Source of the DNA: Gammaproteobacteria bacterium
GTDB taxonomy: Bacteria; Pseudomonadota; Gammaproteobacteria; Steroidobacterales; GCA-2729495
DNA length: 64,000 nucleotides
NCBI GenBank assembly: GCA_028285245.1
Contig: JANQPY010000010.1
Location: forward strand, 23,565 to 87,564
Direction: 5' to 3'
The position numbers and the translations under genes were made by a program. Shown in pieces: positions 9,496 to 18,629 of this stretch. The notes below the pieces were generated by a model. It had not been told where the DNA came from, searched no databases, and saw nothing but the letters and a program-made list of their open reading frames with translations. The number at the start of each line of letters is the position of its first letter. Within the stretch, counting starts at the first letter, position 1.

Positions 9496-10428
9496 CTAGG
9501 CCGCAGAGCGGAGCAGATTGATCGGCGCCAGCTCCGGGCGCCGGCAGTTCTCAAGCGGCACGATGGCTGTATACACAAGGGCGTGCTGGCCAGACAAACA
9601 GGCATGGCTGACCATGTCGGTCAATACCATCCAGGCCGAAAAAGGCGGTAGCCGAAATTCCTCATAGCCGACTTTGTCTTCCTGGAAGCCCGGCGTGTCC
9701 TTCATGTAGTTGTGGAACTTCCGCATGACGCGGTCATACGGGCTGCTATCGAGCATCTTGGCTAACGGCAGGCCCAGCCGGCTTATGCCGTTGAGCGCAC
9801 CGGTGCGCAGCCTGTCGATTGGGCCCTTCGCGAGCTTGCCGTAAGTCGGCGGCAACAGCTGCGCATCCTTTCCGTACCGCTCTAGTAGCTCCGGGAATCG
9901 ACCCTTGGTTGCCCAAACCCGGTCTACCTGCGGATTTACGTTGACGAAGAAGCGCAGTATCCGGTCACCGTTCGTGGCTCCGTAGGCGCCCGCATCGACA
10001 TGCACCAGCTCATTGCTGGCATGCGCACTCAAGCCCCGCCCCTGTTCCTCGATCGGCCTGAAACTGCAGGTGCCGACCAACATGTTCCGAGCCAGGCTTG
10101 GCATGACCTGCTCAAGAAATGCTGTGACGTTGTCCCGATGCCGTGTCAGGACGGACCGGGATAAGTCGAACAGCTTCGATTGAGGATTGAGGCCTTTGAT
10201 GCGGTCTGCTTCCGGGTGGTAACTCACGTTTTTGCGCACCAATTCACCGGGCAATTGCTCGCGCAGGCACTCCAGGTCTGCAGCGGACGGCAGCTCAATG
10301 GGGCACTGTGGAAAGTAGACTACCCGGCCGGCTTCCAGCAGATCGCCGATGGTGTCGGCGGGCTCGGTCTGAATTCTGGCTGTGTCGAAGGATTCGAGCA
10401 TGTGCTTGCCGCAACGAGTTCCAGGCAC
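9496..10428 (-). CDS. kdoO: Kdo 3-hydroxylase (KdoO family)
   Basis: Iron(II)/2-oxoglutarate/O2-dependent dioxygenase that hydroxylates Kdo in the LPS inner core, giving Ko. At 310 residues it is full length. Visible features are the first two metal ligands in NELVHVDAGAYG (His143, Asp145), the family segment GDRILRFFVNVNPQVDRVW, and distal histidine candidates at 275 and 282. The N-terminal YFPQCPIEL block is also typical. An ATG at 10401 is an alternative start that trims nine residues. It is encoded just downstream of the OpsX-type heptosyltransferase on the same strand. Assignment rests on remembered family motifs, not on a search. Confidence 0.82.
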   Translation of the reverse strand: MPGTRCGKHMLESFDTARIQTEPADTIGDLLEAGRVVYFPQCPIELPSAADLECLREQLPGELVRKNVSYHPEADRIKGLNPQSKLFDLSRSVLTRHRDNVTAFLEQVMPSLARNMLVGTCSFRPIEEQGRGLSAHASNELVHVDAGAYGATNGDRILRFFVNVNPQVDRVWATKGRFPELLERYGKDAQLLPPTYGKLAKGPIDRLRTGALNGISRLGLPLAKMLDSSPYDRVMRKFHNYMKDTPGFQEDKVGYEEFRLPPFSAWMVLTDMVSHACLSGQHALVYTAIVPLENCRRPELAPINLLRSAA

Positions 10429-10476
10429 AGTTTACCTAACTGCAGGAGGTGCTTCTTGCAGCTCCGCCGGTACGGG

Positions 10477-11553
10477 TCAGTCAGCCAATCTGTCCCCGGA
10501 GCTCAGAACCAGGTCGATTTTCTCAGTTACATCCTCCAGCGTTATCAGCTTCATCGCATCCGGGTCACGTACGCGCTGACCCCAGCGCAGTGCTTCAACC
10601 GGTTCCCCGAACTCCTGCTCCACCGCATCCGGGTACCTGTCTACGGTGAGGTGCTGAGACAGATAAGGGCCTGTGCGGAAGCGGTTGGACGTTGCATACA
10701 GCCCAACTACGGGTGTGCCGGCCGCCGTTGCCATGTGCGCCGGACCTGAGTCCGGGCAGACGACCAGCGCTGCACGATCTATTACTGCAAATAATTGCTT
10801 CAGGGTTGTCTGGCCAATCAGGTTTACAGGCGAGCCGCTCGACTGTGCGGTGATTTGTGCGCCGTAATCGCGTTCCAGCGCCGTTGGACCACCGGTCAGC
10901 AGTACCTTGGCTGCGTATCTTGCATGCAGGTAATCCACCAGCTCTACGTAACGACTCACGGGCCAGTTGCGGAAATTTCTGAAGCGCTGGCTGCTACACG
11001 GGCTTAGCACTACGATGGGCGCTTCATCTGTGCAGATCCTGTCGGCGAATTGAATGTCTTCCGGGGCGACTGGTATGTCCCAACGCAGTGTGCGCTCGCT
11101 TATGCCTAAGTGTTCAAGGAAGCCAAACAAACCGTCAATGACATGCTGTTGCGACTTCGCCGGAATCTTTTCCATGGCGAACATCCATTGATTGTCACGC
11201 GCACGGGCACGGTCGAAACCGATGCGGCGGTCCGAGCGCACACAGAGGCTGGCCAGATTTGCTCGCATGGAGGCATGCATGTGGAGCAGGAGGTCAAAAC
11301 GCTGCTGCTTGAGCTGCCGTCTCAGTCGAATCAATTCGCTCCAACCGCCCCGTTTATCGAAAGTGATAAACTCAACGCCGTCCACGTTCTCCATCAGGGC
11401 GAATTCTGTTCTCCCGATAATCCAGGTGATTTTGGTAGTCGGCCAAACGGACTGTAGCGTTCGTATTACGGGTAGCGTGTGGCAGCAATCCCCGATCGCT
11501 GACAGCCTGATGACACAAAGCCGGTCGGGGGCGTGACCGAATCGATCATTCAT
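10477..11553 (-). CDS. opsX: LPS heptosyltransferase, glycosyltransferase family 9, OpsX/WaaC type
   Basis: Transfers the first heptose onto Kdo of the LPS inner core; 358 residues. It starts with the GT9 hallmark (CVIRLSAIGDCCHTLPVIR). The C-terminal nucleotide-sugar pocket is VVCPDSGPAHMATAAGTPVVGLYA. The middle section with RDNQWMFAMEKIP resembles OpsX more than enterobacterial WaaC. In Haemophilus influenzae, opsX and kdkA are neighbours and OpsX acts on phosphorylated Kdo. Here kdkA starts divergently 43 bases away, which supports the OpsX reading. A WaaC name would also be defensible. Upstream of the KdoO gene in a two-gene minus-strand unit. Confidence 0.82.
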   Translation of the reverse strand: MNDRFGHAPDRLCVIRLSAIGDCCHTLPVIRTLQSVWPTTKITWIIGRTEFALMENVDGVEFITFDKRGGWSELIRLRRQLKQQRFDLLLHMHASMRANLASLCVRSDRRIGFDRARARDNQWMFAMEKIPAKSQQHVIDGLFGFLEHLGISERTLRWDIPVAPEDIQFADRICTDEAPIVVLSPCSSQRFRNFRNWPVSRYVELVDYLHARYAAKVLLTGGPTALERDYGAQITAQSSGSPVNLIGQTTLKQLFAVIDRAALVVCPDSGPAHMATAAGTPVVGLYATSNRFRTGPYLSQHLTVDRYPDAVEQEFGEPVEALRWGQRVRDPDAMKLITLEDVTEKIDLVLSSGDRLAD

Positions 11554-11596
11554 TAATGGTCACGCGGTACTCTGCAACAATCTTAAGGAAGCGGTG

Positions 11597-12322
11597 ATGG
11601 CAAGGCGTGTTGCACGAGTTGACACAAGCATCATCGTATACGATGACTCGCTGGTCAGCCATATTCAGCCGGAGTCGTTCGAGCCCGATACCTGGACTGA
11701 CTCACCCACCGCACCTGGCTACGCCGGCGGCCGCGGCAACACACTGTTCATCGAACTTAGCGGCAGACAGTGTGTGCTGCGACACTACTATCGTGGCGGC
11801 GCGATTGGCCGGTTTGTTGATGACCGGTTTTTCTGGCCGGGCTTCGCGCGGTCGCGACCAAATCTTGAGTGGTCGCTGTTGGCGCGCCTGGCGAACTGGG
11901 GCCTGCCCGTGCCGGTCCCGCTCGCGGCTCGCGCGAACGTGACCGGCATCGTGTACACAGCGGATCTCATAACCGTGCGCCTGCCCGACGTTGTGCCCTT
12001 GTCAACGCGACTGAGTGAGGGCCCGTTGGGAGAAGAGGGTTGGCGGCGCGTTGGTGAGGTGGTTGGAAAGTTCCATCAGCGCCACGTTTTTCACGCGGAC
12101 CTTACCGCGCACAACATCCAGATCGACACGAACGAGCAGCCATTTTTGCTGGACTTTGATCGAGGCCGCGTGATGCCGGGAGTCGGCAACTGGTGCCGGC
12201 AGAACCTTGCCCGCCTGCATCGCTCGCTGGTCAAGATCAGCGCCGATGGCAGCATCGGTTTCGGCGTTGAGCAATGGCAGTGGTTGGAGGCCGGCTACGC
12301 TTCTTGCGGCTTGTCGGTGTAA
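11597..12322 (+). CDS. kdkA: 3-deoxy-D-manno-octulosonic acid (Kdo) kinase
   Basis: Kinase that phosphorylates Kdo of the LPS inner core with ATP, typical of organisms with a single phosphorylated Kdo. The protein-kinase-like fold is evident from the catalytic loop FHADLTAHNI (Asp168, Asn173) and the metal-binding FDRG motif (Asp187, DFD). The N-terminal block GRGNTLFIEL...CVLRHYYRGG holds the nucleotide-binding lobe; the RFFWPGFARSRP segment is diagnostic. AAGGAA at 11585-11590 is well spaced for the ATG at 11597; a GTG at 11594 is less likely. Its last 28 bases overlap the convergent lpxL gene. Confidence 0.92.
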   Translation: MARRVARVDTSIIVYDDSLVSHIQPESFEPDTWTDSPTAPGYAGGRGNTLFIELSGRQCVLRHYYRGGAIGRFVDDRFFWPGFARSRPNLEWSLLARLANWGLPVPVPLAARANVTGIVYTADLITVRLPDVVPLSTRLSEGPLGEEGWRRVGEVVGKFHQRHVFHADLTAHNIQIDTNEQPFLLDFDRGRVMPGVGNWCRQNLARLHRSLVKISADGSIGFGVEQWQWLEAGYASCGLSV

Positions 12323-13239
12323 GGATCAGGCAGGCCGGGCCGATCTTTGAAGCGCCGGTGCACCCACCAGTACTGGGCCGGGTAGTCGCGAATATGACGT
12401 TCGAATAACTCGTGCACGCGAGCTGCGTCCGCGACAGGATCCTCGGTCGGAAAATTGTCGAGTGCCGGCAAGACTTCGAGGCGCAGGCCTTTGCCGCCGG
12501 GCAGCCGCGACGGCAGGAAGGGAACGACAGCGGCTTTACCCGCCCGGGCGATTTGCGAGAGTGCCGTGTTGGTTATCGCCGGCTCGCCGAAGAACGGAAT
12601 CAGCGCCGCACCCTTGCCCCTGAATACCTGATCGGAGGCGTACCAGACTGGATTGCCGCCCTGACGCAGCAACTTCAGCATCTGTCTGGATTCCCGTTTC
12701 GTCAGCAGCCACGGGCAGCAATGCGCCCGCGCTCTGCGCATCAGCTCATTGATCAGCGGGTTGCTATTGGGCCGGAACATCGCACCGCAGCTGGTCGTGG
12801 TGGCATGGATTCGCCGGCCGCAAAGCTCATTGGCCGTGAAATGCCCGCTGAGCAAAATCACGCCCCGTCCGTAGTCCAGTTCCTTTTGCAGGTTCTCAAT
12901 GCCCCGCAGCTCGACGAGACGGTCAACGCGGTCGTTGCTTGCCCAGATCGCCAGCCCGAAATCGAAGAGATTGACGCCAAGCTGTGCAAAGGTCTCACGC
13001 AACAGTCGTTGATGCGCGGCATCGTCCAGCTCCGGAAAACACAACCGTAAGTTCACGTCAGCGATATGTCGCCGCTCCGGCAGGAGGTAGTAAGCGATCG
13101 ATCCGATGCCCCTGCCGAGTGCGAACAGTATCGGGTAGGGCAGCAGCACCAGCAGCCGCATCAGGCCGATGCCGGCGAGCAGGGGCCAGAATCTGGGCGC
13201 CAGGAAGCGGCTGAGTGGCTGTGGTTCTGTTGGATTCAC
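12295..13239 (-). CDS. lpxL: Lipid A biosynthesis lauroyl-type acyltransferase
   Basis: Inner-membrane late acyltransferase (LpxL/HtrB family) that adds a secondary acyl chain to Kdo-lipid A; 314 residues, full length. A hydrophobic N-terminal anchor lies around residues 18-52. The catalytic HX4E motif is His133-Glu138 in LLSGHFTANE. Other family blocks are DVNLRLCFPEL near residue 65, ASDQVFRGKGA, PFFGEPA and the ending PAQYWWVHRRFK. The start is GTG at 13239. Its 3' end overlaps kdkA by 28 bases. Within the LpxL/LpxM/LpxP group I favour LpxL, but acyl-chain specificity cannot be read from sequence. Confidence 0.88.
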   Translation of the reverse strand: MNPTEPQPLSRFLAPRFWPLLAGIGLMRLLVLLPYPILFALGRGIGSIAYYLLPERRHIADVNLRLCFPELDDAAHQRLLRETFAQLGVNLFDFGLAIWASNDRVDRLVELRGIENLQKELDYGRGVILLSGHFTANELCGRRIHATTTSCGAMFRPNSNPLINELMRRARAHCCPWLLTKRESRQMLKLLRQGGNPVWYASDQVFRGKGAALIPFFGEPAITNTALSQIARAGKAAVVPFLPSRLPGGKGLRLEVLPALDNFPTEDPVADAARVHELFERHIRDYPAQYWWVHRRFKDRPGLPDPYTDKPQEA

Positions 13240-13262
13240 TGCGCTGCGTTTGGCCTAGGGCA

Positions 13263-13291
13263 CTTGAAAATTCCTACCGAGGCCCCCATAT
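13263..13291 (+). promoter_or_regulatory. RpoH (sigma-32) promoter of htpX
   Basis: CTTGAAA (13263-13269), 14 bases, CCCCATAT (13284-13291). Both elements match the RpoH consensus (CTTGAAA; CCCCATNT) completely, with normal spacing. It lies 30 bases before the htpX start codon. Confidence 0.93.
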
Positions 13292-13321
13292 AGAAGGACT
13301 AACTCGCCCAGGAGCGTCAGT

Positions 13322-14206
13322 ATGCAGCGCATTCTACTGCTAGTCGCCACCAATGTTGCCGTCCTGGTGGTGTTGACCTTGGTCATGCGTGTCTTCGGCC
13401 TGGAGAACTACGTGAATGCCCAGGGCGGGCTGAACCTGACCAGCCTGTTGATCATGTCGGCGGTCATTGGTTTCAGCGGTTCTCTAATCTCCCTGTTCTT
13501 GTCGAAAACGATGGCCAAGCGCGGCACCGGCGCGCACGTCATTGAGAACCCCCGCAACGCGGAAGAGACCTGGCTGGTAAACACAGTCGAGCGTTTCGCG
13601 CGCGAATCCAACATCGGGATGCCGGAGGTCGCTGTGTACGACGCGCCGGAACCCAACGCGTTTGCGACCGGGGCTCGCCGCGATAGTGCGTTGGTGGCGG
13701 TCAGCACTGGCTTGTTGCGCAATATGCAGCGCAACGAAGTGGAGGCGGTGCTTGCCCATGAGGTCGCACACGTTGCTAACGGTGACATGATCACGATGAC
13801 ACTCATCCAGGGTGTGCTGAACACGTTCGTGATTTTTCTCTCGCGTATCGTCGGGTTCGTGGTTGATCGCGTTGTTTTCAAGAATGATCGCGGCCATGGC
13901 CCGGGTTTCTGGATCACTTCTATCGTTGCGCAGGTCGTGCTGGGCGTTCTGGCCAGCATCATCGTTATGTGGTTCTCCCGCCAGCGTGAGTTCCGCGCCG
14001 ACGAAGGCGGTGCGCGGCTGGCTGGACGCGCCAATATGACTGCGGCGCTGCAGCGTCTCAAACAAGGTCAGCAGCAGGCGCCGATGCTGCCGGATCAGCT
14101 GCAGGCGTTCGGCATTTCCGGCGGAGTCGGCCAGGGCCTGCGGCGTTTAATGATGTCGCACCCTCCGCTCGATGAGCGAATCGCTGCGCTGAACAAGCTC
14201 ACTTAG
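13322..14206 (+). CDS. htpX: Membrane metalloprotease HtpX
   Basis: Zinc-dependent inner-membrane protease that degrades damaged membrane proteins with FtsH; 294 residues, full length. Two N-terminal membrane helices (about residues 4-24 and 39-60) precede the zinc motif HEVAH at 146-150. The third ligand lies in the [10 protein letters not shown] segment near residue 223. Two further hydrophobic stretches lie between (about 159-182 and 195-218). The C-terminus ends [12 protein letters not shown], as usual. AGGAG lies seven bases before the ATG. It sits alone behind a perfect RpoH promoter and is convergent with the AstE-like lipoprotein gene. Confidence 0.97.
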   Translation: MQRILLLVATNVAVLVVLTLVMRVFGLENYVNAQGGLNLTSLLIMSAVIGFSGSLISLFLSKTMAKRGTGAHVIENPRNAEETWLVNTVERFARESNIGMPEVAVYDAPEPNAFATGARRDSALVAVSTGLLRNMQRNEVEAVLAHEVAHVANGDMITMTLIQGVLNTFVIFLSRIVGFVVDRVVFKNDRGHGPGFWITSIVAQVVLGVLASIIVMWFSRQREFRADEGGARLAGRANMTAALQRLKQGQQQAPMLPDQLQAFGISGGVGQGLRRLMMSHPPLDERIAALNKLT

Positions 14207-14234
14207 CGGCGCCGGCGCTTGTATATAAACCGCG

Positions 14235-15596
14235 TTAGGACGCTTCCTCGGGTTCCAGATCCACGCTCACGCCGGTTTCCGTGTCGCTGACTTTCTGCAG
14301 GCTGCCGTCATCACCGTCACTGGGATTGGCCAGGTCCGTCTGGCCCCACTGCACCGCGGCCAGTACGTTATCCGTCGGTGGGCCGTCGGTTTCAACGCCC
14401 AGCCGGAAGGCTGCAAACCCGGGCATGACGACCTGATTCAGGGCCATGCCCAGCACGCGGCCGCGCTCGGCTGAATAGATTAGATTTTGTTCGTTGGTGA
14501 TCGGGTCTGTAATTGTTCCAAGCACGTCGCCAGGTTCAACCATCTGACCTAAGCGGACCACGCTGAACAGGATGCCGCCATGGTCGGCGCGTATCCAGGT
14601 TGATTCATAAAAAACTGGTTCCGTTTGGCCGAGAAGCTGCACTCGCTTGACCATGTCTTTGGCAGCGAGCAGGGCAAGAATTCCGTTAACGCCTTCACTC
14701 ACTTTGCTCGTTTGCAGGCGCAGCGGTTCGCCGGCCTCAAGCGTAACTGCCGGAATGCCGGCGTCGGTCGCCGCGCGACGCAGCGTGCCCACGGCACCTT
14801 CGCTGTGCAGCACGACCATGCCGCCAAACCCACCGGTGAGCTCCCGCACCTGCCGGTAGCGAAGATCGGCACGCAGCTGTGGAAGATTAGTCCGGTAGAA
14901 CGACCCGGTGTGCAAATCAACCAGCAGATCGCAGCCGCGGATGATGCGCTCAAACAGGGAATGGGCAATCCGTGAGGCAGAGCTGCCTTGCGGATTGCCA
15001 GGGAAATAACGGTTAAGGTCGCGGCGGTCCGGCAGGTAGCGGGAGCCGCGCCTGAACCCCTGCAGATTGACAATCGGCACGCCGATCACAGCGCCACTGA
15101 GTTCGTCGGGTTCGAGTTCGTGAATAACCCGCCGCACCATTTCAATGCCGTTTAGTTCGTCACCGTGTATCGCGGCCGTCAGGCATAAAGTGGGCCCTGG
15201 CTTGGCGCCGTTGACAACGAGCACTGGCGTAGTCGTGGACATGCCCTCGAAGACTTCGTTCGGTGACCAGGTGAGCCGCGTCGATGTGCCGGCTGGCACT
15301 GAGTGACCCAGGACGCTCAGCGCACCGGGCTCGGTGTCGGGTGCTTCCGGCTGGCTGACGGATTCCTCGACTGTGGCGGCCTGACGTGTGCTGACGGGCG
15401 CTGAGCTGGCTGGTGCCGCGGCGGTCCCACTGCTATCTGCGTCGGTTTGCGCGGGCGCGTCAGGCGGGGGCGCGCTGGCCTCGCGCAGCGCACGCGACGC
15501 GGGCGAGGGGTCGCAGGCGGTCAGCCACAGGCTGAGTGCCAGCGCACACACAGGTGCATATGCAATGGCCCGACGGCCATGATCGGCTTGATCCAC
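14235..15596 (-). CDS. Lipoprotein with a succinylglutamate desuccinylase/aspartoacylase (AstE/AspA) domain
   Basis: Predicted zinc amidohydrolase of the M14-like AstE/AspA family, exported as a lipoprotein. The likely zinc ligands are His144 and Glu147 (AAIHGDELNGIE) and His229 (LLVDLHTGSFY); RRDLNRYFPG is also a family motif. The C-terminal beta domain (GQMVEPGDVLGTI, LVYSAERGRVLG-like) matches the family. The N-terminus from the GTG at 15596 has two Arg, a hydrophobic run and the lipobox LTAC (Cys28) followed by Asp29. In E. coli, Asp at +2 retains lipoproteins in the inner membrane. A Pro/Ala/Ser linker (about 30-92) follows. The frame stays open to 15716, so the start is uncertain; I see no good ribosome binding site. 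Substrate unknown. Confidence 0.8.
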   Translation of the reverse strand: MDQADHGRRAIAYAPVCALALSLWLTACDPSPASRALREASAPPPDAPAQTDADSSGTAAAPASSAPVSTRQAATVEESVSQPEAPDTEPGALSVLGHSVPAGTSTRLTWSPNEVFEGMSTTTPVLVVNGAKPGPTLCLTAAIHGDELNGIEMVRRVIHELEPDELSGAVIGVPIVNLQGFRRGSRYLPDRRDLNRYFPGNPQGSSASRIAHSLFERIIRGCDLLVDLHTGSFYRTNLPQLRADLRYRQVRELTGGFGGMVVLHSEGAVGTLRRAATDAGIPAVTLEAGEPLRLQTSKVSEGVNGILALLAAKDMVKRVQLLGQTEPVFYESTWIRADHGGILFSVVRLGQMVEPGDVLGTITDPITNEQNLIYSAERGRVLGMALNQVVMPGFAAFRLGVETDGPPTDNVLAAVQWGQTDLANPSDGDDGSLQKVSDTETGVSVDLEPEEAS

Positions 15597-15855
15597 AGTG
15601 AAGCGTCGCGTTAGCTTATGTTCAGAACTTGCTGAGTTAGGATAAATAAACGCAAGCTCAATTACCGTGCGACGGTAGCAGTTTTGTACGGGCGGTAGAA
15701 GCCGCACAGCGCGCACAGAAACTCCACGCCAGCGACTCGTTTGCTGTGTTGCGGCAGCTGATTATGTGAAGGCGATACCGTTACCGAGCTCCCGCTCCCG
15801 GGTAAGCTTTCGCGCAGAATGAGGCGCACATGCCGGTCGATTCAACGGAGTGAAC

Positions 15856-17988
15856 GTGGCAGCAGACGAACAAGGCTCTGGCCGGCAGCAGCGGCGTTTG
15901 CTGGCTGTCCTCTTGGCAGTTTCACTGTGGTTGCCCGCGCTCGCGGCCGAGCTCTCGACGCCCGCCGGACTCAAGGACGAAGTCGGTTTTTGGCGTCGCG
16001 TATTCACCGAGACCAGTTCCACACAGTCACTGGTCCACGATGACCGGTTCCTGGGCATCGTCTACGAAGTAGTGCAGCACCCTGGCAGCGATAGCCCAAC
16101 GAAGCGCCGGCGCGCCGAAAAGTCTGCGCGCGATCGTTACCGGAGCATTCTTAACAAGCTGGCCAGCGGAAAACGCGACGGGCTCAGCGAAACAGAGGCC
16201 CGCGTGCTGTCGCTGTGGCCGGATGATGTCAGCAACGCTGAGTTGCGCTCGGCCGCTTCACGGCTGCGGACTCAGCAGGGACTCTCGGACCGGTTTCGCG
16301 CCGGGCTGGCACGTTCCGGGCGCTGGCGTGACTACATCGCGCGCGCGCTTGACGATGCCGGGGTACCGGCTCAGCTCGTGGCGTTGCCGCATGTGGAATC
16401 GTCGTTTAATCCGGCAGCCTATTCGCACGTAGGCGCCTCGGGACTATGGCAGTTTACGCGCGGGACCGGGCGGCGCTTCATGCGCATCGACCATGTCATC
16501 GACGAACGCCGGGACCCGCATACCTCTAGCGATGCGGCTGCGCAGCTCCTCCGCTACAACTATGAGCTGTTGCAGTCGTGGCCGCTGGCCATCACCGCCT
16601 ATAACCATGGCGTCGCTGGTATGCGCCGCGCGAAGCGCAACACGGGCAGCGACGATATCGAAACGATCATTCGGGAGTACCGCGGCCGCAGTTTCGGGTT
16701 CGCGTCGCGCAATTTCTTCGTGGCTTTTCTAGCGGCCTCAGAAGTTGATCGAAATCCCGATAAGTACTTTGGCCGGGTTGCGCTGGATGCCCCGCGCGCC
16801 GAGCTGGTCATAAAGCTGCCCAACTACACGCCGGTAGGGGCACTGGCCGAGGCGTTTGCCGTACCGCAAGACACGCTGCGCGAGTTCAATCCAGCGCTGC
16901 TTGCGCCGGTGTGGAGCGGTAGCAAGTATGTGCCGCGCAATTTCCTGTTGCGGGTACCAGTGCCCGGTGGATCGGCGTCAGAAACAGCGATGCTGGCGCG
17001 GATCCCGGCGTCACAGCGTTTCACTGAGCAAACACCCGACCTGTTTCACACGGTGCAGCGTGGCGACAGCCTCTCGGTTATCGCCGCCCGCTATCGCACG
17101 AGCGTTGCAGAATTGGTTGCGATTAATAATCTGCGCAGCAGGCACCGCATTCGCGCCGGCCAAACCTTGCGTTTGCCCATTACGGATGGCGCGGTACCGG
17201 TCAGCCTGGCCGGGAGTGAGGTTTACCGCGTCAGGCCCGGCGACTCGCTGGGGTTGATAGCCAAACGCGCAGGCCTGAAGACCTCGGAACTGCTGGCCAT
17301 GAACAATATCGTTGACGCTAACCGCATTTATGTTGGCCAGCGACTGAGGCTGACTGCGGCAGTCGAGAACCGTGCCCCTGCACCGGTGGCTGTCGCAGTG
17401 GCGCAAGCGGCACGCGTGGTCGAGCCTCCTGCAGCTGAACCTGAGCCGGAGCCCGTAGTTGTGGCTGCGGGGACTTCCGCCGAGCCATCTCAGGCGGATG
17501 AGGACGATGCCGCTCTGTTGCTCGATCCTGCGGATTACCTCGTTGCCGCCGGTGGCAATATCGAAGTTCAGGCGGCGGAGACGCTAGGGCACTACGCGGA
17601 CTGGCTGGGCATACGTACCCAGCGCCTGCGCGACTTGAATGGCTATTCGTTTCGTCAGCCCGTGGTGATTGGTCGCCGGATTAAGCTCGACTTCAGCGAA
17701 GTCAGTGCCAAGGAGTTTACGGCGCGGCGAGTTGCCTACCATCGCGCGCTGCAGGAGGCTTTTTTCGTGCGCTACCGAGTCGCCGATACCGCTGTTCACC
17801 GCTTTCGCAGAGGCGAGTCGCTCTGGGTGCTGACGCGACGCTACGAGGTGCCCGTTTGGTTGCTGCGTCAGTACAACCCGGATCTTGACCTTGATCGTGT
17901 GCGACCCGGTAGTTCGATCGTATTTCCCACGATCGTCCCGGCCGACGGTACCGCCAGACGCGCTAGCTCACTCGCAGACGCATCGTAG
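15856..17988 (+). CDS. mltD: Membrane-bound lytic murein transglycosylase D-like protein with LysM repeats
   Basis: Cleaves peptidoglycan glycan strands. From the GTG at 15856 (GGAG at 15847-15850) the product is 710 residues. A signal peptide (RRLLAVLLAVSLWLPALAA, to about residue 31) lacks a lipobox Cys, so this copy is probably periplasmic rather than lipid-anchored. The SLT domain has catalytic Glu181 (PHVESSFNP), then GLWQFTRGTGR and ITAYNHGV. LysM modules follow at about 397-441, 457-500 and 649-693, with a degenerate one at about 569-612. E. coli MltD has two. GTG at 15850 is an alternative start. Convergent or coupled neighbours are absent upstream for 250 bases. Confidence 0.9.
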   Translation: MAADEQGSGRQQRRLLAVLLAVSLWLPALAAELSTPAGLKDEVGFWRRVFTETSSTQSLVHDDRFLGIVYEVVQHPGSDSPTKRRRAEKSARDRYRSILNKLASGKRDGLSETEARVLSLWPDDVSNAELRSAASRLRTQQGLSDRFRAGLARSGRWRDYIARALDDAGVPAQLVALPHVESSFNPAAYSHVGASGLWQFTRGTGRRFMRIDHVIDERRDPHTSSDAAAQLLRYNYELLQSWPLAITAYNHGVAGMRRAKRNTGSDDIETIIREYRGRSFGFASRNFFVAFLAASEVDRNPDKYFGRVALDAPRAELVIKLPNYTPVGALAEAFAVPQDTLREFNPALLAPVWSGSKYVPRNFLLRVPVPGGSASETAMLARIPASQRFTEQTPDLFHTVQRGDSLSVIAARYRTSVAELVAINNLRSRHRIRAGQTLRLPITDGAVPVSLAGSEVYRVRPGDSLGLIAKRAGLKTSELLAMNNIVDANRIYVGQRLRLTAAVENRAPAPVAVAVAQAARVVEPPAAEPEPEPVVVAAGTSAEPSQADEDDAALLLDPADYLVAAGGNIEVQAAETLGHYADWLGIRTQRLRDLNGYSFRQPVVIGRRIKLDFSEVSAKEFTARRVAYHRALQEAFFVRYRVADTAVHRFRRGESLWVLTRRYEVPVWLLRQYNPDLDLDRVRPGSSIVFPTIVPADGTARRASSLADAS

Positions 17989-18065
17989 TTCAGGGCGCTC
18001 TTGTCCAGGTGTATCCAGTAGGCTCTACTTGCGCCGCGCCAGGCGCTGCTCAACGGGAACGCAAA

Positions 18066-18617
18066 ATGTCGATCGCGAAATGGATTTTGGCCCCGCCGGC
18101 ATTGGCCAGCCTCAGAGCGGCGCGGTGGGGATTAGCGGTGGCGGTCATCTTGCCCATGCTGGTCACAGGCCCCGCATGTGGTGCGGACCTGCCAGTCGCT
18201 GACAAAGTCGTTGTCCGCAAGGGCGAGCGGCAGCTGGAGCTGCTGCGCGATGGGCAGGTCATAAAGACAGCCCCTATCGCGTTGGGGCTGGAGCCGCTAG
18301 GCCACAAGCGGCAGGAGGGCGACTTTCGCACTCCAGAAGGCGAGTACCGGCTAACCCGCCGCAACCGGGATAGCGACTTCTTCCTGTCAATTCAGGTGTC
18401 TTATCCCAACCGCTCAGACCGGCAGCAGGCCAGAAGCCGCGGCGTAGATGCAGGTGGCCAGATCATGATCCACGGTTTGCCCAACGACCCGAAGTACAGC
18501 GAGGAATACTACCGGCGCACCGACTGGACGAACGGCTGTATTGCGGTTTCGAACACCGACATGATCGATGTGTGGTTAATGACCACGCCGAACACACCCA
18601 TAGAGATCTTGCCTTAG
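18066..18617 (+). CDS. Periplasmic L,D-transpeptidase family protein (YkuD domain)
   Basis: YkuD-type cysteine transpeptidase that could make 3-3 cross-links or attach proteins to peptidoglycan. From the ATG at 18066 the product is 183 residues. A signal or anchor segment (about 18-40) is followed by the catalytic domain with His136 (MIHGLPND) and Cys158 (DWTNGCIAVSN), matching the HG...S/T-X-G-C pattern. The size is that of the short single-domain YafK/ErfK-like members. A frame open back to 18009 offers no better start. It follows the MltD-like gene by 77 bases and precedes ppnN by 12 bases. The cell-wall context fits. Confidence 0.88.
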   Translation: MSIAKWILAPPALASLRAARWGLAVAVILPMLVTGPACGADLPVADKVVVRKGERQLELLRDGQVIKTAPIALGLEPLGHKRQEGDFRTPEGEYRLTRRNRDSDFFLSIQVSYPNRSDRQQARSRGVDAGGQIMIHGLPNDPKYSEEYYRRTDWTNGCIAVSNTDMIDVWLMTTPNTPIEILP

Positions 18618-18629
18618 CAGGCGCGGCTG

